A stretch of DNA of 64,000 nucleotides from Thalassobium sp. (GCA_002733205.1 NVUW01000001.1:744001-808000); one strand, 5' to 3'. Shown: positions 7,901 to 17,986, counted from the first letter of the stretch. Notes: a model not told the origin generated them from the sequence alone. Made by a program: numbers and translations.

Positions 7901-8020
7901 AGTTATCCCTCCATTTTTTCATTAAGACTAGACCGTATTTGCGGCCGCGGTGCCGCAACAGTGGAATGTCAGGTGAAAAATCCGATAAGACATAAACGGT
8001 TGCAATAATTTACTTGCCGC

Positions 8021-8794
8021 TCAGAAAAAGGCGTACTTGGCCCCCAGCATCAGCAGCAGACTGGCAAGAACAGGTTTTAACAGCTCGTCCGGCATTTTAC
8101 GGCTCAGGTGGCTGCCGACATGAATCGCAGGCAGAGAGCCGATCAGAAGAGCGCCAAGCAAAGCAAAGTCAACATTGCCCAGGTACATATGAATGAAACC
8201 GGCACACAGCGTCAGCGGGACGGCATGAGCGATATCGGTACCGACGATGTGAGTTGAGCGCAGAGCCGGGTACAGCAGCATCAGAATGGCGGTGCCGATT
8301 GCTCCGGCACCGACAGAAGACAGGGTCACAAACACACCGAGAAAAACGCCCATAATAAACGTTGCCTGTGGACGCCATCTGGCCCAATTGCGCGAGCTGG
8401 CCTTGCTGGCCCAATGCTGAATCTGTTTACGCAGCAAAATCACCACCGCCGTCAGCAGCAACATGATGCCAAGAGCGTTACGCAGCAGATGGGCATAATT
8501 ATCGGGGTGTTTGAACAGGTGTTCCAGCAGTAAACCGGTTAGTAGGGCACTGGGAATACTGCCCAGCGCGAGCAGCTTAACCAGCGCCCAGCGCACATGG
8601 TTCTGGCGATGATGACTCCAGGCACCGCCTGCTTTGGTGATGCCGGCATACATCAGGTCCGTTCCGACCGCGACCTGGGGTGGAAAGCCAAATAACAGCA
8701 ACAGGGGCGTCATCAGAGCGCCCCCGCCAATACCGGTCATGCCAACAATCAAGCCAACGCCAGCGCCAGCTGCTATATATAACAAAATATCCAT
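8021..8794 (-). CDS. TSUP (TauE/SafE) family sulfite/sulfonate-type permease
   Basis: A 257-residue inner-membrane protein with about eight hydrophobic segments in two repeats. The first repeat carries GMTGIGGGALMTPLLLLFG (about 18-36) and VGTDLMYAGITKAGGAWSHH (about 43-62); the second carries the corresponding SVGAGAIGTAILMLLYP and VGTDIAHAVPLTL. These are TSUP hallmarks. TSUP proteins move sulfite, sulfonates or thiosulfate. The gene is divergent from cysB and close to cysH, so a role in sulfur uptake or sulfite export is a reasonable inference. Substrate and direction are not shown by the sequence. Confidence 0.88.
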   Translation of the reverse strand: MDILLYIAAGAGVGLIVGMTGIGGGALMTPLLLLFGFPPQVAVGTDLMYAGITKAGGAWSHHRQNHVRWALVKLLALGSIPSALLTGLLLEHLFKHPDNYAHLLRNALGIMLLLTAVVILLRKQIQHWASKASSRNWARWRPQATFIMGVFLGVFVTLSSVGAGAIGTAILMLLYPALRSTHIVGTDIAHAVPLTLCAGFIHMYLGNVDFALLGALLIGSLPAIHVGSHLSRKMPDELLKPVLASLLLMLGAKYAFF

Positions 8795-8847
8795 GAAATA
8801 TGGTCTAAAGTAGTACAGGAGGCTCTAAGAGAGGCGATTGATGCTAA

Positions 8848-9903
<1,056 letters not shown>

Positions 9904-9920
9904 TACCGGTGTTGGCGCAT

Positions 9921-9949
9921 AAAAAAGCCGCTCAGTGAGCGGCTTTTTT
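9921..9949. terminator. Bidirectional terminator between cysB and cysH
   Basis: Six A, the stem GCCGCTC and GAGCGGC around AGT, then six T. It serves convergent cysB and cysH. Confidence 0.93.
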
Positions 9950-9964
9950 ATGGTTCTGCCGGCA

Positions 9965-10690
9965 TCAGCCTTTACTGATGATATTGCCGGCGTGCAGGCC
10001 GCACTCTTTGTGGCCCGCGCCTTCCCACCACCAGCGACCTTCACGCTCGTGCTGATTGGGCAGCGTGGCGCGGGTGCAAGGCTGGCAGCCTATACTGACA
10101 AAGCCCTGTGCATGCAGCGTGTTGTAAGGCACATCGAATACCTTGATGTATTCCCAGACCTGGGCGGAACTCCACAACGCCAGCGGATTGTACTTGGTCA
10201 AGTCTCCACTGCGGCCCCGGAACGCTCCATCCGCCTCAATTAACTGCACATCGCTGCGTGTGCCCGGGCTCTGATCGCGGCGCTGGCCGGTGATCCAGGC
10301 ATCGAGTGTCGCCAGCTTGGCTTTTAAAGGGGCAATTTTACGCACGCCGCAGCACTCCTGATGGCCGTCTTCGAAAAAACTGAACAGACCTTTTTCACGC
10401 ACAAAGTCTTGCAGGGCAGCCTGCTCTGGGGTGCGGATGTCGATGCGGATGTTGTAATGCTTGCGTACCGCCTCGATAAATTCGTAGGTTTCAGCATGTA
10501 ACCGACCGGTGTCGAGGGTAAAGATTTCAACATCGGGTTTGATTTTTACCGCCATGTCGATCAGCACAACGTCTTCCGCGCCGCTGAACGATACAGCGAT
10601 GGCGTCGTGATGCTCAAGGGCGTGGCGAATCAGATCTTTCGGGCGTTTGTCGGCAAACTGCTCATTCAGAGCGATAAAATCCTGGGTCAT
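9965..10690 (-). CDS. cysH: Assimilatory adenylyl-sulfate/phosphoadenylyl-sulfate reductase CysH, iron-sulfur type
   Basis: A 241-residue reductase that makes sulfite from activated sulfate using thioredoxin or glutathione. The PP-loop is [15 protein letters not shown] (about 32-46). It has the CC/CxxC set that binds a [4Fe-4S] cluster (ECCGVRK and IGCQPC), and the C-terminal catalytic KECGLH. The cluster marks the Pseudomonas/plant-type enzyme that uses adenylyl sulfate, unlike the cluster-free E. coli PAPS reductase. Start taken at 10690 (MTQDFIALN); the frame stays open to 10789, but those residues are basic and unlike the family. It is convergent with cysB. Confidence 0.95.
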   Translation of the reverse strand: MTQDFIALNEQFADKRPKDLIRHALEHHDAIAVSFSGAEDVVLIDMAVKIKPDVEIFTLDTGRLHAETYEFIEAVRKHYNIRIDIRTPEQAALQDFVREKGLFSFFEDGHQECCGVRKIAPLKAKLATLDAWITGQRRDQSPGTRSDVQLIEADGAFRGRSGDLTKYNPLALWSSAQVWEYIKVFDVPYNTLHAQGFVSIGCQPCTRATLPNQHEREGRWWWEGAGHKECGLHAGNIISKG

Positions 10691-10805
10691 GGTTGTGGCC
10701 TGATCGGTTGCGGGTTGTCGGCGTTTTTTATGGGTCCTTACACGAGTGTCGGACTGACGCCTTGCATCGTTTGCCGGGAAGGTTAGCACGGCATTTTTAG
10801 CTCAA

Positions 10806-10831
10806 ATAATAATAAAAAAGAATATTATTAT
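10806..10831. promoter_or_regulatory. AT-rich 9-bp inverted repeat between cysH and thrH
   Basis: ATAATAATA (10806-10814) and TATTATTAT (10823-10831) are perfect reverse complements, eight bases apart. They lie 116 bases before cysH and 101 bases before thrH, in the divergent promoter region. Operator, UP-like element or chance AT-rich structure are all possible. Confidence 0.35.
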
Positions 10832-10931
10832 ACCGCCAGCACAAGACTAAGTGGCAGGGATGTTGTCAAGCGGCATGCATATGGCTAGAGTACGCGCCGA
10901 TAACAGTCTTCTGTCTAATTGTGGAGTATTC

Positions 10932-11549
10932 ATGGAAATCGCGTGTCTTGATCTTGAGGGTGTACTGGTTCCGGAAATCTGGATTGAGTTTGCCCAAAAA
11001 ACCGGTATCGAAGAGCTGAAGGCAACCACGCGCGATATCCCCGATTACGATGTGCTGATGAAGCAACGCCTGCGTATTCTGGACGAGCACAACCTGAAAA
11101 TTCAGGATATTCAGGAAGTGATTGCCACCCTGAAGCCGCTTGAAGGCGCTGCGGAGTTTGTCGACTGGTTGCGTGAGCGCTTTCAGGTCATCATTCTGTC
11201 GGATACTTTCTATGAGTTCTCTCAGCCGCTGATGCGCCAGCTGGGCTTTCCGACACTGTTCTGCCACCGTCTGATCACCGATGAAAGCGGCCGAGTGGTC
11301 GACTACAAGCTGCGCCAGGCTGACCCTAAGCGTCAGTCGATCCGCGCGCTGCAAACCATTTATTACCGTACCATTGCTGCTGGCGACTCTTACAATGACA
11401 CCACCATGCTGGCGGAAGCCGATGCGGGCATTCTGTTCCATGCACCTCAGAATGTGATTGATGAGTTTCCGCAATTCCCGGCCGTACACACCTATGAAGA
11501 CCTGAAGAAGGAATTCATCAAGGCCAGTAACCGTGATCTGACTCTCTGA
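10932..11549 (+). CDS. thrH: ThrH, bifunctional phosphoserine phosphatase / homoserine phosphotransferase
   Basis: A 205-residue HAD-family enzyme of the ThrH type known from Pseudomonas. Motif I is CLDLEGVLVPEIW (about 5-17), motif II is ILSDTFYEF (about 93-101), and motif IV is AGDSYNDTTMLAEADAGILF (about 153-172). ThrH removes phosphate from phosphoserine and can pass it to homoserine. Start at 10932 fits GGAG at 10922-10925; an in-frame start at 10851 gives 27 residues without family resemblance. The gene is alone, followed by its own terminator. Confidence 0.93.
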   Translation: MEIACLDLEGVLVPEIWIEFAQKTGIEELKATTRDIPDYDVLMKQRLRILDEHNLKIQDIQEVIATLKPLEGAAEFVDWLRERFQVIILSDTFYEFSQPLMRQLGFPTLFCHRLITDESGRVVDYKLRQADPKRQSIRALQTIYYRTIAAGDSYNDTTMLAEADAGILFHAPQNVIDEFPQFPAVHTYEDLKKEFIKASNRDLTL

Positions 11550-11576
11550 ACAGAAACGCTCAGAAGCAGTAAAAAC

Positions 11577-11603
11577 AAAATGCCGGCAATCGCCGGCATT
11601 TTT
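11577..11603 (+). terminator. Intrinsic terminator after thrH
   Basis: AAAA TGCCGGC, loop AATC, GCCGGCA TTTTT. The symmetry allows action from pabB as well. Confidence 0.92.
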
Positions 11604-11641
11604 GTATGGGATTTGCGTCTTTTCCCGAAAGGAGTGCTTAT

Positions 11642-13036
11642 TCAGAGCGGGGTGCTGAGAATGCGCCCGACTTTACTGTGAATCTCCTGCCACTCATCTT
11701 CCCAGGTTGAATCCATCACAATACCGCCGCCACCCCAGCAGGTAGCGCCTTGCTCTGCTGCCGCAATGGTACGGATCAGAATGTTGAAGTCAGCATGTCC
11801 GGCGTCGTCAAAATATCCCAGAACGCCGCAATAAGCCCCGCGTGGCTGATACTCCAGTTCATCAATAACTTCCATCGCCCGACGCTTGGGTGCGCCCGTG
11901 ATTGAGCCACCGGGCAGGGCGTCAAAGATCACATCCACCGCATGCTGATCAGGGCGTCTGGTTGCGACGATAGTGCTGACCATATGGTGCACATTGGCGT
12001 GGCTCTCAATGTCAAACAGCTTGGTGACCTGAACCGAGAAGGGCTCGGCGCTGCGGCTCAGGTCGTTACGCAGTAAATCAACAATCATCAGATTTTCGGC
12101 ACGATTTTTTGCGCTATTGGCCAGCCATTGACGGTTGTTTTCGTCGGTTTCTGCTGTTTCTCCACGGGCAATGGTGCCTTTGATCGGCCGGGTTTCTATA
12201 CGGTCACCATCAATACGGATAAAGCGCTCAGGGCTGACGCTGAACAGTGTTTGTGCCGGCGTTTTCAGATAAGCCGAGAATGGGGCGTTGAATGCTTGCA
12301 GTAATGGCGCAGGACTGATCGACCTCAGGTCGTCGGCACAATGAAAGGGCATCGCCAGGTTCACCTGATAACAATCACCAGCGGCCAGATAATGGCGCGT
12401 TTTTGTAAAGGCCTGCTGATATTGCTCTTTACTCCAGGCGCACTGCCACTGACGTGGTTTTGTCATTTCTGCTGTCAATGTGGTGGCCGTTTTGTAAGCC
12501 GTAATGGCATTTTCTAAGCGTGCTATAAATGCCGTAGTAACGGCCTCCGGCAGGCGCTGTGGGTTTTGTAGCGTGCAACTGTTGTCCGCAAAATCAAGAT
12601 ACAGGCTCAGCGGGTAATAAAAGAACTCGGCCAGTGGTGCTCCGGCGGAATTCAGTGCTGCTGTACAGGGAGTCAGTCCTTGCAGGGTTTTTCCGGCATC
12701 GTAACTTATAAAACCCGCCCAGCCGCTGCGAAAGGGTGACTCCGGATTGGCAGTTGTCGGTCCATGGCTTTCATCGGTTATCGACATACGTGCCGACTCG
12801 CGGATGCTTTGGCGGACCTGATCCAGTTCTGTGCGGCAACAGGCGCTCAGATAGCCTTTTGGCGAATAAGCCAGCACCGCACTCCCGTTAGGGCTTTCGC
12901 TGAGCTGGACGTTATGCGCCATATTGGTCAGCTGGCCCACGATGTTTTCCCCGGAAAACATCAGTATTGGATTATCCAATAAATGGCCTGAAAGGAAGGT
13001 GTCCAGTGCTGAAAAGGGGAGTTTTTGATGTGTCAT
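11642..13036 (-). CDS. pabB: Aminodeoxychorismate synthase component I (PabB)
   Basis: A 464-residue chorismate-binding enzyme that aminates chorismate on the way to p-aminobenzoate and folate; PabC, the next enzyme, is at 49564. The C-terminal half holds the family signatures SPERFIRIDGDRIETRPIKG, NRAENLMIVDLLRNDLSR, ALPGGSITGAPKRRAMEVI and GGGGIVMDSTWEDEWQE. The N-terminal part is weakly conserved, as usual. The frame continues to 13210, but residues before MTHQKLPF are hydrophobic and do not align, so 13036 is chosen; the ribosome site there is weak, which leaves the start uncertain. No glutaminase is adjacent. Confidence 0.88.
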   Translation of the reverse strand: MTHQKLPFSALDTFLSGHLLDNPILMFSGENIVGQLTNMAHNVQLSESPNGSAVLAYSPKGYLSACCRTELDQVRQSIRESARMSITDESHGPTTANPESPFRSGWAGFISYDAGKTLQGLTPCTAALNSAGAPLAEFFYYPLSLYLDFADNSCTLQNPQRLPEAVTTAFIARLENAITAYKTATTLTAEMTKPRQWQCAWSKEQYQQAFTKTRHYLAAGDCYQVNLAMPFHCADDLRSISPAPLLQAFNAPFSAYLKTPAQTLFSVSPERFIRIDGDRIETRPIKGTIARGETAETDENNRQWLANSAKNRAENLMIVDLLRNDLSRSAEPFSVQVTKLFDIESHANVHHMVSTIVATRRPDQHAVDVIFDALPGGSITGAPKRRAMEVIDELEYQPRGAYCGVLGYFDDAGHADFNILIRTIAAAEQGATCWGGGGIVMDSTWEDEWQEIHSKVGRILSTPL

Positions 13037-13395
13037 TTCGTGCCAGTTTACAGGGGTGTATTTTGCTATCAAGTCTTTGATTTTATTGAGAAATATCAGG
13101 TCTTTTAGCAGAAAGTGTGAGTGCTGTGTTAAGTAGTTGGGTGAACGCGTGTAATTAATTGTAAAAAAGAGGTGGACAACACCAAACCCCCATAATAGAT
13201 TGTTCAACAATTCTCCGGGCAGTTACGAATTGCCTGAACAGAAATAAGAATAAAGAAAACTGTAATCAGAAACCAATTTTAAAAAAATTCACAGAGATTG
13301 TACCGGATGCGGCTGTAACAGTCCGGCGGTATGAAATCGGTGATAGGGCACGGAAAATGCCCGGAAACCTAAGAAAAATAATCAGGAGTGTGCAC
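13037..13395. other. Intergenic region between pabB and the fil-like cluster
   Basis: About 360 AT-rich bases with no credible gene. It must hold the promoters of both divergent genes. ATTGTTCAACAAT at 13199-13211 is a palindrome around one central base, and GGCA...TGCC symmetry follows near 13220-13236. AGGAG at 13384-13388 is the ribosome site of the next gene. No unambiguous -35/-10 pair was recognised. Confidence 0.5.
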
Positions 13396-14391
13396 ATGAA
13401 ATTCCTTAAGAAAGCTTCTCTCGCCGCGGCTATCGCAGCAGCCCCATTCGCAGTAAACGCTGAGATGGTTGCTCTGGATGACGCTACTATGTCTGCAACC
13501 ACCGGTCAGGCTGGTGTAACTATCGAAATTGAAATCGCTGGTTCAGGTATCTCCGTTGGTGAAATTGAATACACCGATGAAGGTTCTGTTTCCCTGCAAA
13601 ACCTGACAGTTAACAACGTGACTAATATCACTCAGACCATTGATGTTGATGCTGATGGTAACCTGCTGATCGGCATGACTGGTTCAGATGGTATTCAGAT
13701 CGGTTTGGGTAATAATGCTGCAGATACCACTGGTGACTTCAGTGCTGTTGCTCTGCGCAGTGATACTGGTGAAACCACTGAGCTGGTTAACAATCTGGAT
13801 ATGACTGTTAACGTTGGTGCGTCTGAAACTGCGATTCTGAATCTGGCAGCAGGTAGTAATGCTTATACTACCAGTTTTGGTGGCAATGCTGCTTGGACTG
13901 TCGGTGATCTGGATGCCCGCGCTTCTGATGGCTCTGTTGCTATCCTGTCAAAAAGCTCTCTGCAGATTACTGATATGAATGTTGGTCTGTTTGGTTATAC
14001 CAAGGAGCAAGCGGAAGCTAAAGCTGACAGCGTGGCTTATGGCGGTAACAATGATGGCGTTGTTGATGCGGGCGTTGAGCAAACTACTGCTAATACTATA
14101 GCAACTGGCTCCGCTGTTCAGATTGGTGGTGTGCAGTTCTATCAGCTGGATGGTTCAGGTAATAAAGGGGCTGCTACTATTGAGCAGGTAATCTGGGCAG
14201 AGGGTGGTGCTGCTGTCGATGGTACTGGTGCTTCCATTCCTAATGGTGGCGGTGTTTACATCCAGATTGGTCAGATTGCTGGTACGTTGGAAGTTGGCTC
14301 TATCGCAATGGGTGGTGCATCCATTGGTGGTCTCAAAGTTTCCGATATCAATCTGTCTGGTATGACTCAGCGTATCTACGGTCACAACTAA
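13396..14391 (+). CDS. FilA-like secreted protein, copy 1 (DUF6160-type)
   Basis: A 331-residue protein with a Sec signal peptide (MKFLKKASLAAAIAAAPFAVNA, cut before EMVALDD). The mature N terminus has MSATTGQAGVTIEIEI followed by SGISVGEIEYTDEGSVSLQN, a block shared with copy 2. The C terminus ends GASIGGLKVSDINLSGMTQ plus RIYGHN, also shared. The rest is Gly/Asp/Thr-rich with alternating strand-like hydrophobics, as in extended beta surface proteins. Only two residues beyond the start Met are basic-rich; no Cys in the mature part. Strong AGGAG and codon choice (CTG, GGT, GCT) suggest high expression, and the gene has its own terminator. It resembles FilA of the Acinetobacter putative pilus system. 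Whether it forms a fibre is unknown. Confidence 0.78.
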   Translation: MKFLKKASLAAAIAAAPFAVNAEMVALDDATMSATTGQAGVTIEIEIAGSGISVGEIEYTDEGSVSLQNLTVNNVTNITQTIDVDADGNLLIGMTGSDGIQIGLGNNAADTTGDFSAVALRSDTGETTELVNNLDMTVNVGASETAILNLAAGSNAYTTSFGGNAAWTVGDLDARASDGSVAILSKSSLQITDMNVGLFGYTKEQAEAKADSVAYGGNNDGVVDAGVEQTTANTIATGSAVQIGGVQFYQLDGSGNKGAATIEQVIWAEGGAAVDGTGASIPNGGGVYIQIGQIAGTLEVGSIAMGGASIGGLKVSDINLSGMTQRIYGHN

Positions 14392-14416
14392 GTTTTGCTT
14401 GGTTTGTCGTAAAAAA

Positions 14417-14440
14417 GAAACCCGCTTCGGCGGGTTTTTT
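14417..14440 (+). terminator. Intrinsic terminator after the first FilA-like gene
   Basis: AAA CCCGC, tetraloop TTCG, GCGGG TTTTTT. It separates copy 1 from copy 2, so the first gene can be made in excess. Confidence 0.93.
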
Positions 14441-14524
14441 ATGCTTTGTATCGTTTTGTCTTTCTTTTGTAAATTTATTTTTTTATTATTTGCGTTATAA
14501 ATTTAACAATAAATGGAAGTAAGG

Positions 14525-15772
14525 ATGCTCAGAAATAAATTAGCCCTCGCGGTTGTATCTTTATATTTACCTTTTCATGTTTATGCCGCTGCAATGCAGG
14601 AACTGACTGATCAGCAGATGTCTGGTGTTACCGGGCAGGCTGGTGTCACTATTGAAATTGATATTGATTCTTCGGGTGTTTCAGTGGGCGAAGTGGAATA
14701 CCAGGATGAAGGGTCTGTAATTCTTCAGAATATTCAGATCAGTGATGTAAATAATCTGACTCAAACCATCGATGTAGATTCCAGTGGTAATTTAATTATT
14801 GCTCATGGCGAGGTTGCAGGCGTTCAGCTGTTGGTAGGTGATACTGCGGCTGATGCTGATGGAAAGTTTAGCGCTGTTGCACTGAAAAGTGCGGCTGGTG
14901 AGGTTACGGAGCTGGTGAATGACATTGCACTGGCAGTTGACCTGGGTGTTGGAAGTACCACGATTATTAATATGGCCGAGACAGTGGGCAATGCTGCATT
15001 AATTGCGGATTTGCCTGTGGCTGCGCGTTCCGGGTCTGTCGCTATTCGTTCGTCTGGCTCGCTTGAAATCACCAATTTTGATATGGGTCTTTTCGGCTAT
15101 ACCGCACTACAGGCCGCTGATCGTGCGGGTATTAATTTGGGTGGGCAGAGTATTGGTCAGTTTTCTGCCGCGGCGCAGTCGGATTTGACTCAGGCTCAGG
15201 GTCAGCTTGTTACCGCTCAGACGAATCTGGGGAGTGTGCAGGCTCTTTTAGGTTCTACTCAGACGACATTGCAAAATGCAGTTGCAGCCGATGGCTTTAC
15301 TGTTGCATTTGCCGCTGACGGGTCGGTTCAGGAAATTCGTGATGCTGGGAATGCTGTTATTGATATTGCATCCTCAGCCTATTCGTCGGATGTAACTGCG
15401 GTTAATTCGGCAGCGTTCGATGTCGTTTCTGCTGGAAGTGTTGTGACGGGTGCTCAGCAGGGTGTTGCTGATGCGGACTCTGTTGTTAGTGCTGCCAATC
15501 TGGCTGGCGACCTGGCTAATGGCGCTGCGGTTAAGGTTCGCGGTCTTAAGCTGTATGGCGCGACAGGTGTTGGCAGTAAGGCTGTAATTGAGCAGACGAT
15601 CTGGGCTAAAGGTGGTGATGCGGCTAATGGTGGCGGCGTTTATATTAATATTGGTCGCTTTGATGGGACTCTTGATGTTGCCGCGGTGGAGGTTGGCGGA
15701 GCTTCGCTGGGTGCAATCAAAGTGAGCGGTATTGATCTTAGTGGAATGACTCAGCGTATTTATGGTCATTGA
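14525..15772 (+). CDS. FilA-like secreted protein, copy 2, with a Gln/Ala-rich insertion
   Basis: A 415-residue paralogue of the preceding gene. It has a signal peptide (MLRNKLALAVVSLYLPFHVY plus AA), then MSGVTGQAGVTIEIDI and SGVSVGEVEYQDEGSVILQN, and the shared end GASLGAIKVSGIDLSGMTQR plus IYGH. Relative to copy 1 it carries an extra stretch of about 90 residues (roughly 215-305) rich in Ala, Gln, Ser and Thr with heptad-like spacing (TQAQGQLVTAQTNLGSVQAL), probably a helical segment inside a beta protein. Start chosen at 14525 because GGAAG at 14515-14519 is spaced correctly; the ATG at 14513 has no ribosome site. It is followed by its own terminator and then the peptidase gene. Confidence 0.78.
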   Translation: MLRNKLALAVVSLYLPFHVYAAAMQELTDQQMSGVTGQAGVTIEIDIDSSGVSVGEVEYQDEGSVILQNIQISDVNNLTQTIDVDSSGNLIIAHGEVAGVQLLVGDTAADADGKFSAVALKSAAGEVTELVNDIALAVDLGVGSTTIINMAETVGNAALIADLPVAARSGSVAIRSSGSLEITNFDMGLFGYTALQAADRAGINLGGQSIGQFSAAAQSDLTQAQGQLVTAQTNLGSVQALLGSTQTTLQNAVAADGFTVAFAADGSVQEIRDAGNAVIDIASSAYSSDVTAVNSAAFDVVSAGSVVTGAQQGVADADSVVSAANLAGDLANGAAVKVRGLKLYGATGVGSKAVIEQTIWAKGGDAANGGGVYINIGRFDGTLDVAAVEVGGASLGAIKVSGIDLSGMTQRIYGH

Positions 15773-15790
15773 AAAAATATAGACTGAGAT

Positions 15791-15814
15791 AAAACCCGCC
15801 TTGGCGGGTTTTTT
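15791..15814 (+). terminator. Intrinsic terminator after the second FilA-like gene
   Basis: AAAA CCCGCC, TT, GGCGGG TTTTTT. The downstream peptidase gene therefore needs its own promoter; TTGACA at 15854-15859 may be its -35 box. Confidence 0.9.
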
Positions 15815-15958
15815 ATGTTTCAAAGGTGCAAAAAGGCCGTAAAAGAAACGAAATTGACACTTTTTGTGTTGGTCGTTTGTGTGATTTTATGTAACATGAG
15901 CTTCGACTCACCATAACAATAAAAAGTAATAAGTCGGAGGGGCCTCGGGCCATCATCT

Positions 15959-16891
15959 GTGTTTATCATTCTTCTAGGTTCCATTATTGGGTTTGCCATG
16001 GTCCACGAGCTGGCCATTGTGAACGACCGTCAGCAGGGTGATGCCTTTGTTCGCGTGGCTGTGAACGAGCCTTATCAATATGATCAGCTGGTTAACGTTG
16101 AACCCCTCTCAGTTAAAAAATTCAATAATGTTGTCCGCCAGGCGTACGACTACTCCTGCGGCTCTGCTGCACTGACCACCTTGCTCGACTTTTATCTGGG
16201 ACGTAACTTCCAGGAGCGTCAGGTGATGGAAGGTCTGTTACGTTTTGGCGAAACAGAGCGGATTGTTCAGCGCCGTGGTTTTTCTTTGCTGGATATGAAG
16301 CGACTGGTGACTGCACTGGGGCATCCCTCCGGTGGTTTTAAAGCAGAAGCCAAGGACTTGCTGGAGCTGGATCACCCGGCCATTGCGCCGATTGAATACG
16401 CCGGCTTTAAGCATTTTGTGGTTATTCGTGCGGTCTATGAAAACCGTGTATATCTGGCTGATCCTGCGTTGGGTAATATCAGTTTTACCCTCAGTCGTTT
16501 TCTGGAGGTCTGGGACAATAATGTTTTGTTTATTGTTTTCCCTAACGGTCACAAGCCGGCCAGCGGTCTGGAATTGCGTGAAGAAGACATGCGCTACGTA
16601 TCGGACTTTATTATCGCGGAAAACAGCTTTAAAGAATTCCCTTTAATGGCCATGAAGTATGAAGATGCCATCGGTAATAAAATTGCCTCACTGAGCAATA
16701 ATGCTAAATCGTCGTTTGTGCCGCAGCTGGATGCAAATGGTAAGGCGATACGCAACGAAGATGGGAATTTGCTGTACGAAGTTAAATTGGAAGATGCTGC
16801 TGATGGTGTGAATTCCGATGAATTCAACGTCAGGGTCACCGATAATCCTAATGAGAGCCTGGTTAAAGAACTGCGCTTCAGAAGAAAATAA
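15959..16891 (+). CDS. C39-fold cysteine peptidase (FilB-like)
   Basis: A 310-residue protein with an N-terminal hydrophobic segment (FIILLGSIIGFAMV) that may be a signal or membrane anchor. The C39 peptidase domain covers about residues 55-195: Cys in DYSCGSAALTTLLDFYLG, His in FKHFVVIRAV and Asp in YLADPALGN form the expected triad. Similar stand-alone C39 proteins occur next to FilA-like genes in Acinetobacter. It probably cleaves or matures a secreted partner, perhaps the FilA-like proteins, but these have Sec signals and no double-glycine leader. The start is uncertain: GTG at 15959 is 16 bases after the only good SD (GGAGGGG, 15936-15942), and the ATG at 15998 has none. No earlier in-frame start codon fits. 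Confidence 0.8.
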   Translation: MFIILLGSIIGFAMVHELAIVNDRQQGDAFVRVAVNEPYQYDQLVNVEPLSVKKFNNVVRQAYDYSCGSAALTTLLDFYLGRNFQERQVMEGLLRFGETERIVQRRGFSLLDMKRLVTALGHPSGGFKAEAKDLLELDHPAIAPIEYAGFKHFVVIRAVYENRVYLADPALGNISFTLSRFLEVWDNNVLFIVFPNGHKPASGLELREEDMRYVSDFIIAENSFKEFPLMAMKYEDAIGNKIASLSNNAKSSFVPQLDANGKAIRNEDGNLLYEVKLEDAADGVNSDEFNVRVTDNPNESLVKELRFRRK

Positions 16892-16918
16892 TAACGATAC
16901 GGGATTTAAGGAAAATTC

Positions 16919-17986
16919 ATGTTTATTCGAACCACGCTGATCTCGCTGCCGCTGCTGTTTGCATGGGGAGCTACTGTTCACGCTGATCAGGCTCAGGATC
17001 TGTCAAAAGCCCGTGAAGCGCTGACCAAACAGGACAACGATGCCGATACCGAAAAAGCACTGGAAGAAGTGTTTGAGGCAGCCGAGAAAAACTACTCTCT
17101 GCTGAAGCGGGGTGGCGTGGCATTAAATTACAACGTTGATTACAGTTACTACGGTGATCAGCGTATCGACTTGGTTATTGAACCCAACCTTGACAGTAAT
17201 AATGAACCGACTGGCTCATCGACCATCCGTAATGCGGATGTGTCACCGGTTGCCAGTCATACGTTTACCAACGCATTCACCTTCGATTATGGTTTATTCA
17301 ACAACCTGACATTGAGTGCCCGATTGCCATTGGTTGCCAAGTTTGAAACCGAAGATGAACTGACGGCTTACGGCCTCGGCGATATCAGTGGCTCGGTGCG
17401 CTGGCAGCCTTATGAATATGTTCCGGGGCAAATGAGCCAGACTGTATTTGGCTCGCTTAAGCTGAAGACCGGCGACAGCCCTTATGAAATTGATCTGGAT
17501 AAGAATCTGTCGACCGGCTCTGGTACTTATAGTCTGAGTGGCGGCCTGAGTGTGTCTAAAGTACTTGATCCGGTTGTGCTGTTTGGGTCCGGTAGCTACG
17601 GCTATAACGTGCCGGAAAAAGGTCTGAATCAGGTGCGTGGCAGTTCCATTCTGGAAGAAGTTCATCCTGGTAACAGCCTGTCGTTCTCTATGGGTTTTGC
17701 GTACTCGCTTTCTTATGACGTGTCATTGAGTGCTTCTTTTCAGGGCTCATTTAACGATCGTACACGCTTCCAGTTGTACACGCCGAGTACCGGTGAAACA
17801 CAGAGCTCTATTTCTGGCAGCCAGATGAGCGGCATTATGAACTTTGCCCTGGGTGTACGTGTTTCACCTAAAACCATTGCCAATATCAACGTTGGTTTTG
17901 GTATGACGGAATTATCTCCCGACATCATCCTTGGATTATCGTTACCGATCGACATTGAGGGTGTAAAACCTTCGTCCGGTAGCTAA
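16919..17986 (+). CDS. Outer-membrane beta-barrel protein of the fil-like cluster (FilC-like)
   Basis: A 355-residue protein with a Sec signal peptide (cut after VHA), a charged helical stretch (about 25-65) and then alternating amphipathic strands of the transporter-barrel kind (FDYGLFNNLTLSARLPLVAK, VFGSLKLKTG, LSFSMGFAYSLSYDVSLSAS). The C terminus does not end in Phe but in a short polar tail. TAAGGA lies before the ATG, and the gene starts 28 bases after the peptidase gene, so the two are co-transcribed. It may carry or anchor the secreted FilA-like proteins; this is inferred from position only. Confidence 0.72.
   Translation: MFIRTTLISLPLLFAWGATVHADQAQDLSKAREALTKQDNDADTEKALEEVFEAAEKNYSLLKRGGVALNYNVDYSYYGDQRIDLVIEPNLDSNNEPTGSSTIRNADVSPVASHTFTNAFTFDYGLFNNLTLSARLPLVAKFETEDELTAYGLGDISGSVRWQPYEYVPGQMSQTVFGSLKLKTGDSPYEIDLDKNLSTGSGTYSLSGGLSVSKVLDPVVLFGSGSYGYNVPEKGLNQVRGSSILEEVHPGNSLSFSMGFAYSLSYDVSLSASFQGSFNDRTRFQLYTPSTGETQSSISGSQMSGIMNFALGVRVSPKTIANINVGFGMTELSPDIILGLSLPIDIEGVKPSSGS

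Noticed and set aside
13396..15772. FilA-like proteins as double-glycine leader peptides cut by the C39 peptidase
   Set aside because: Both have ordinary Sec signal peptides with Ala-x-Ala-type sites and no GG motif before the mature part, and no ABC transporter is fused to the peptidase.
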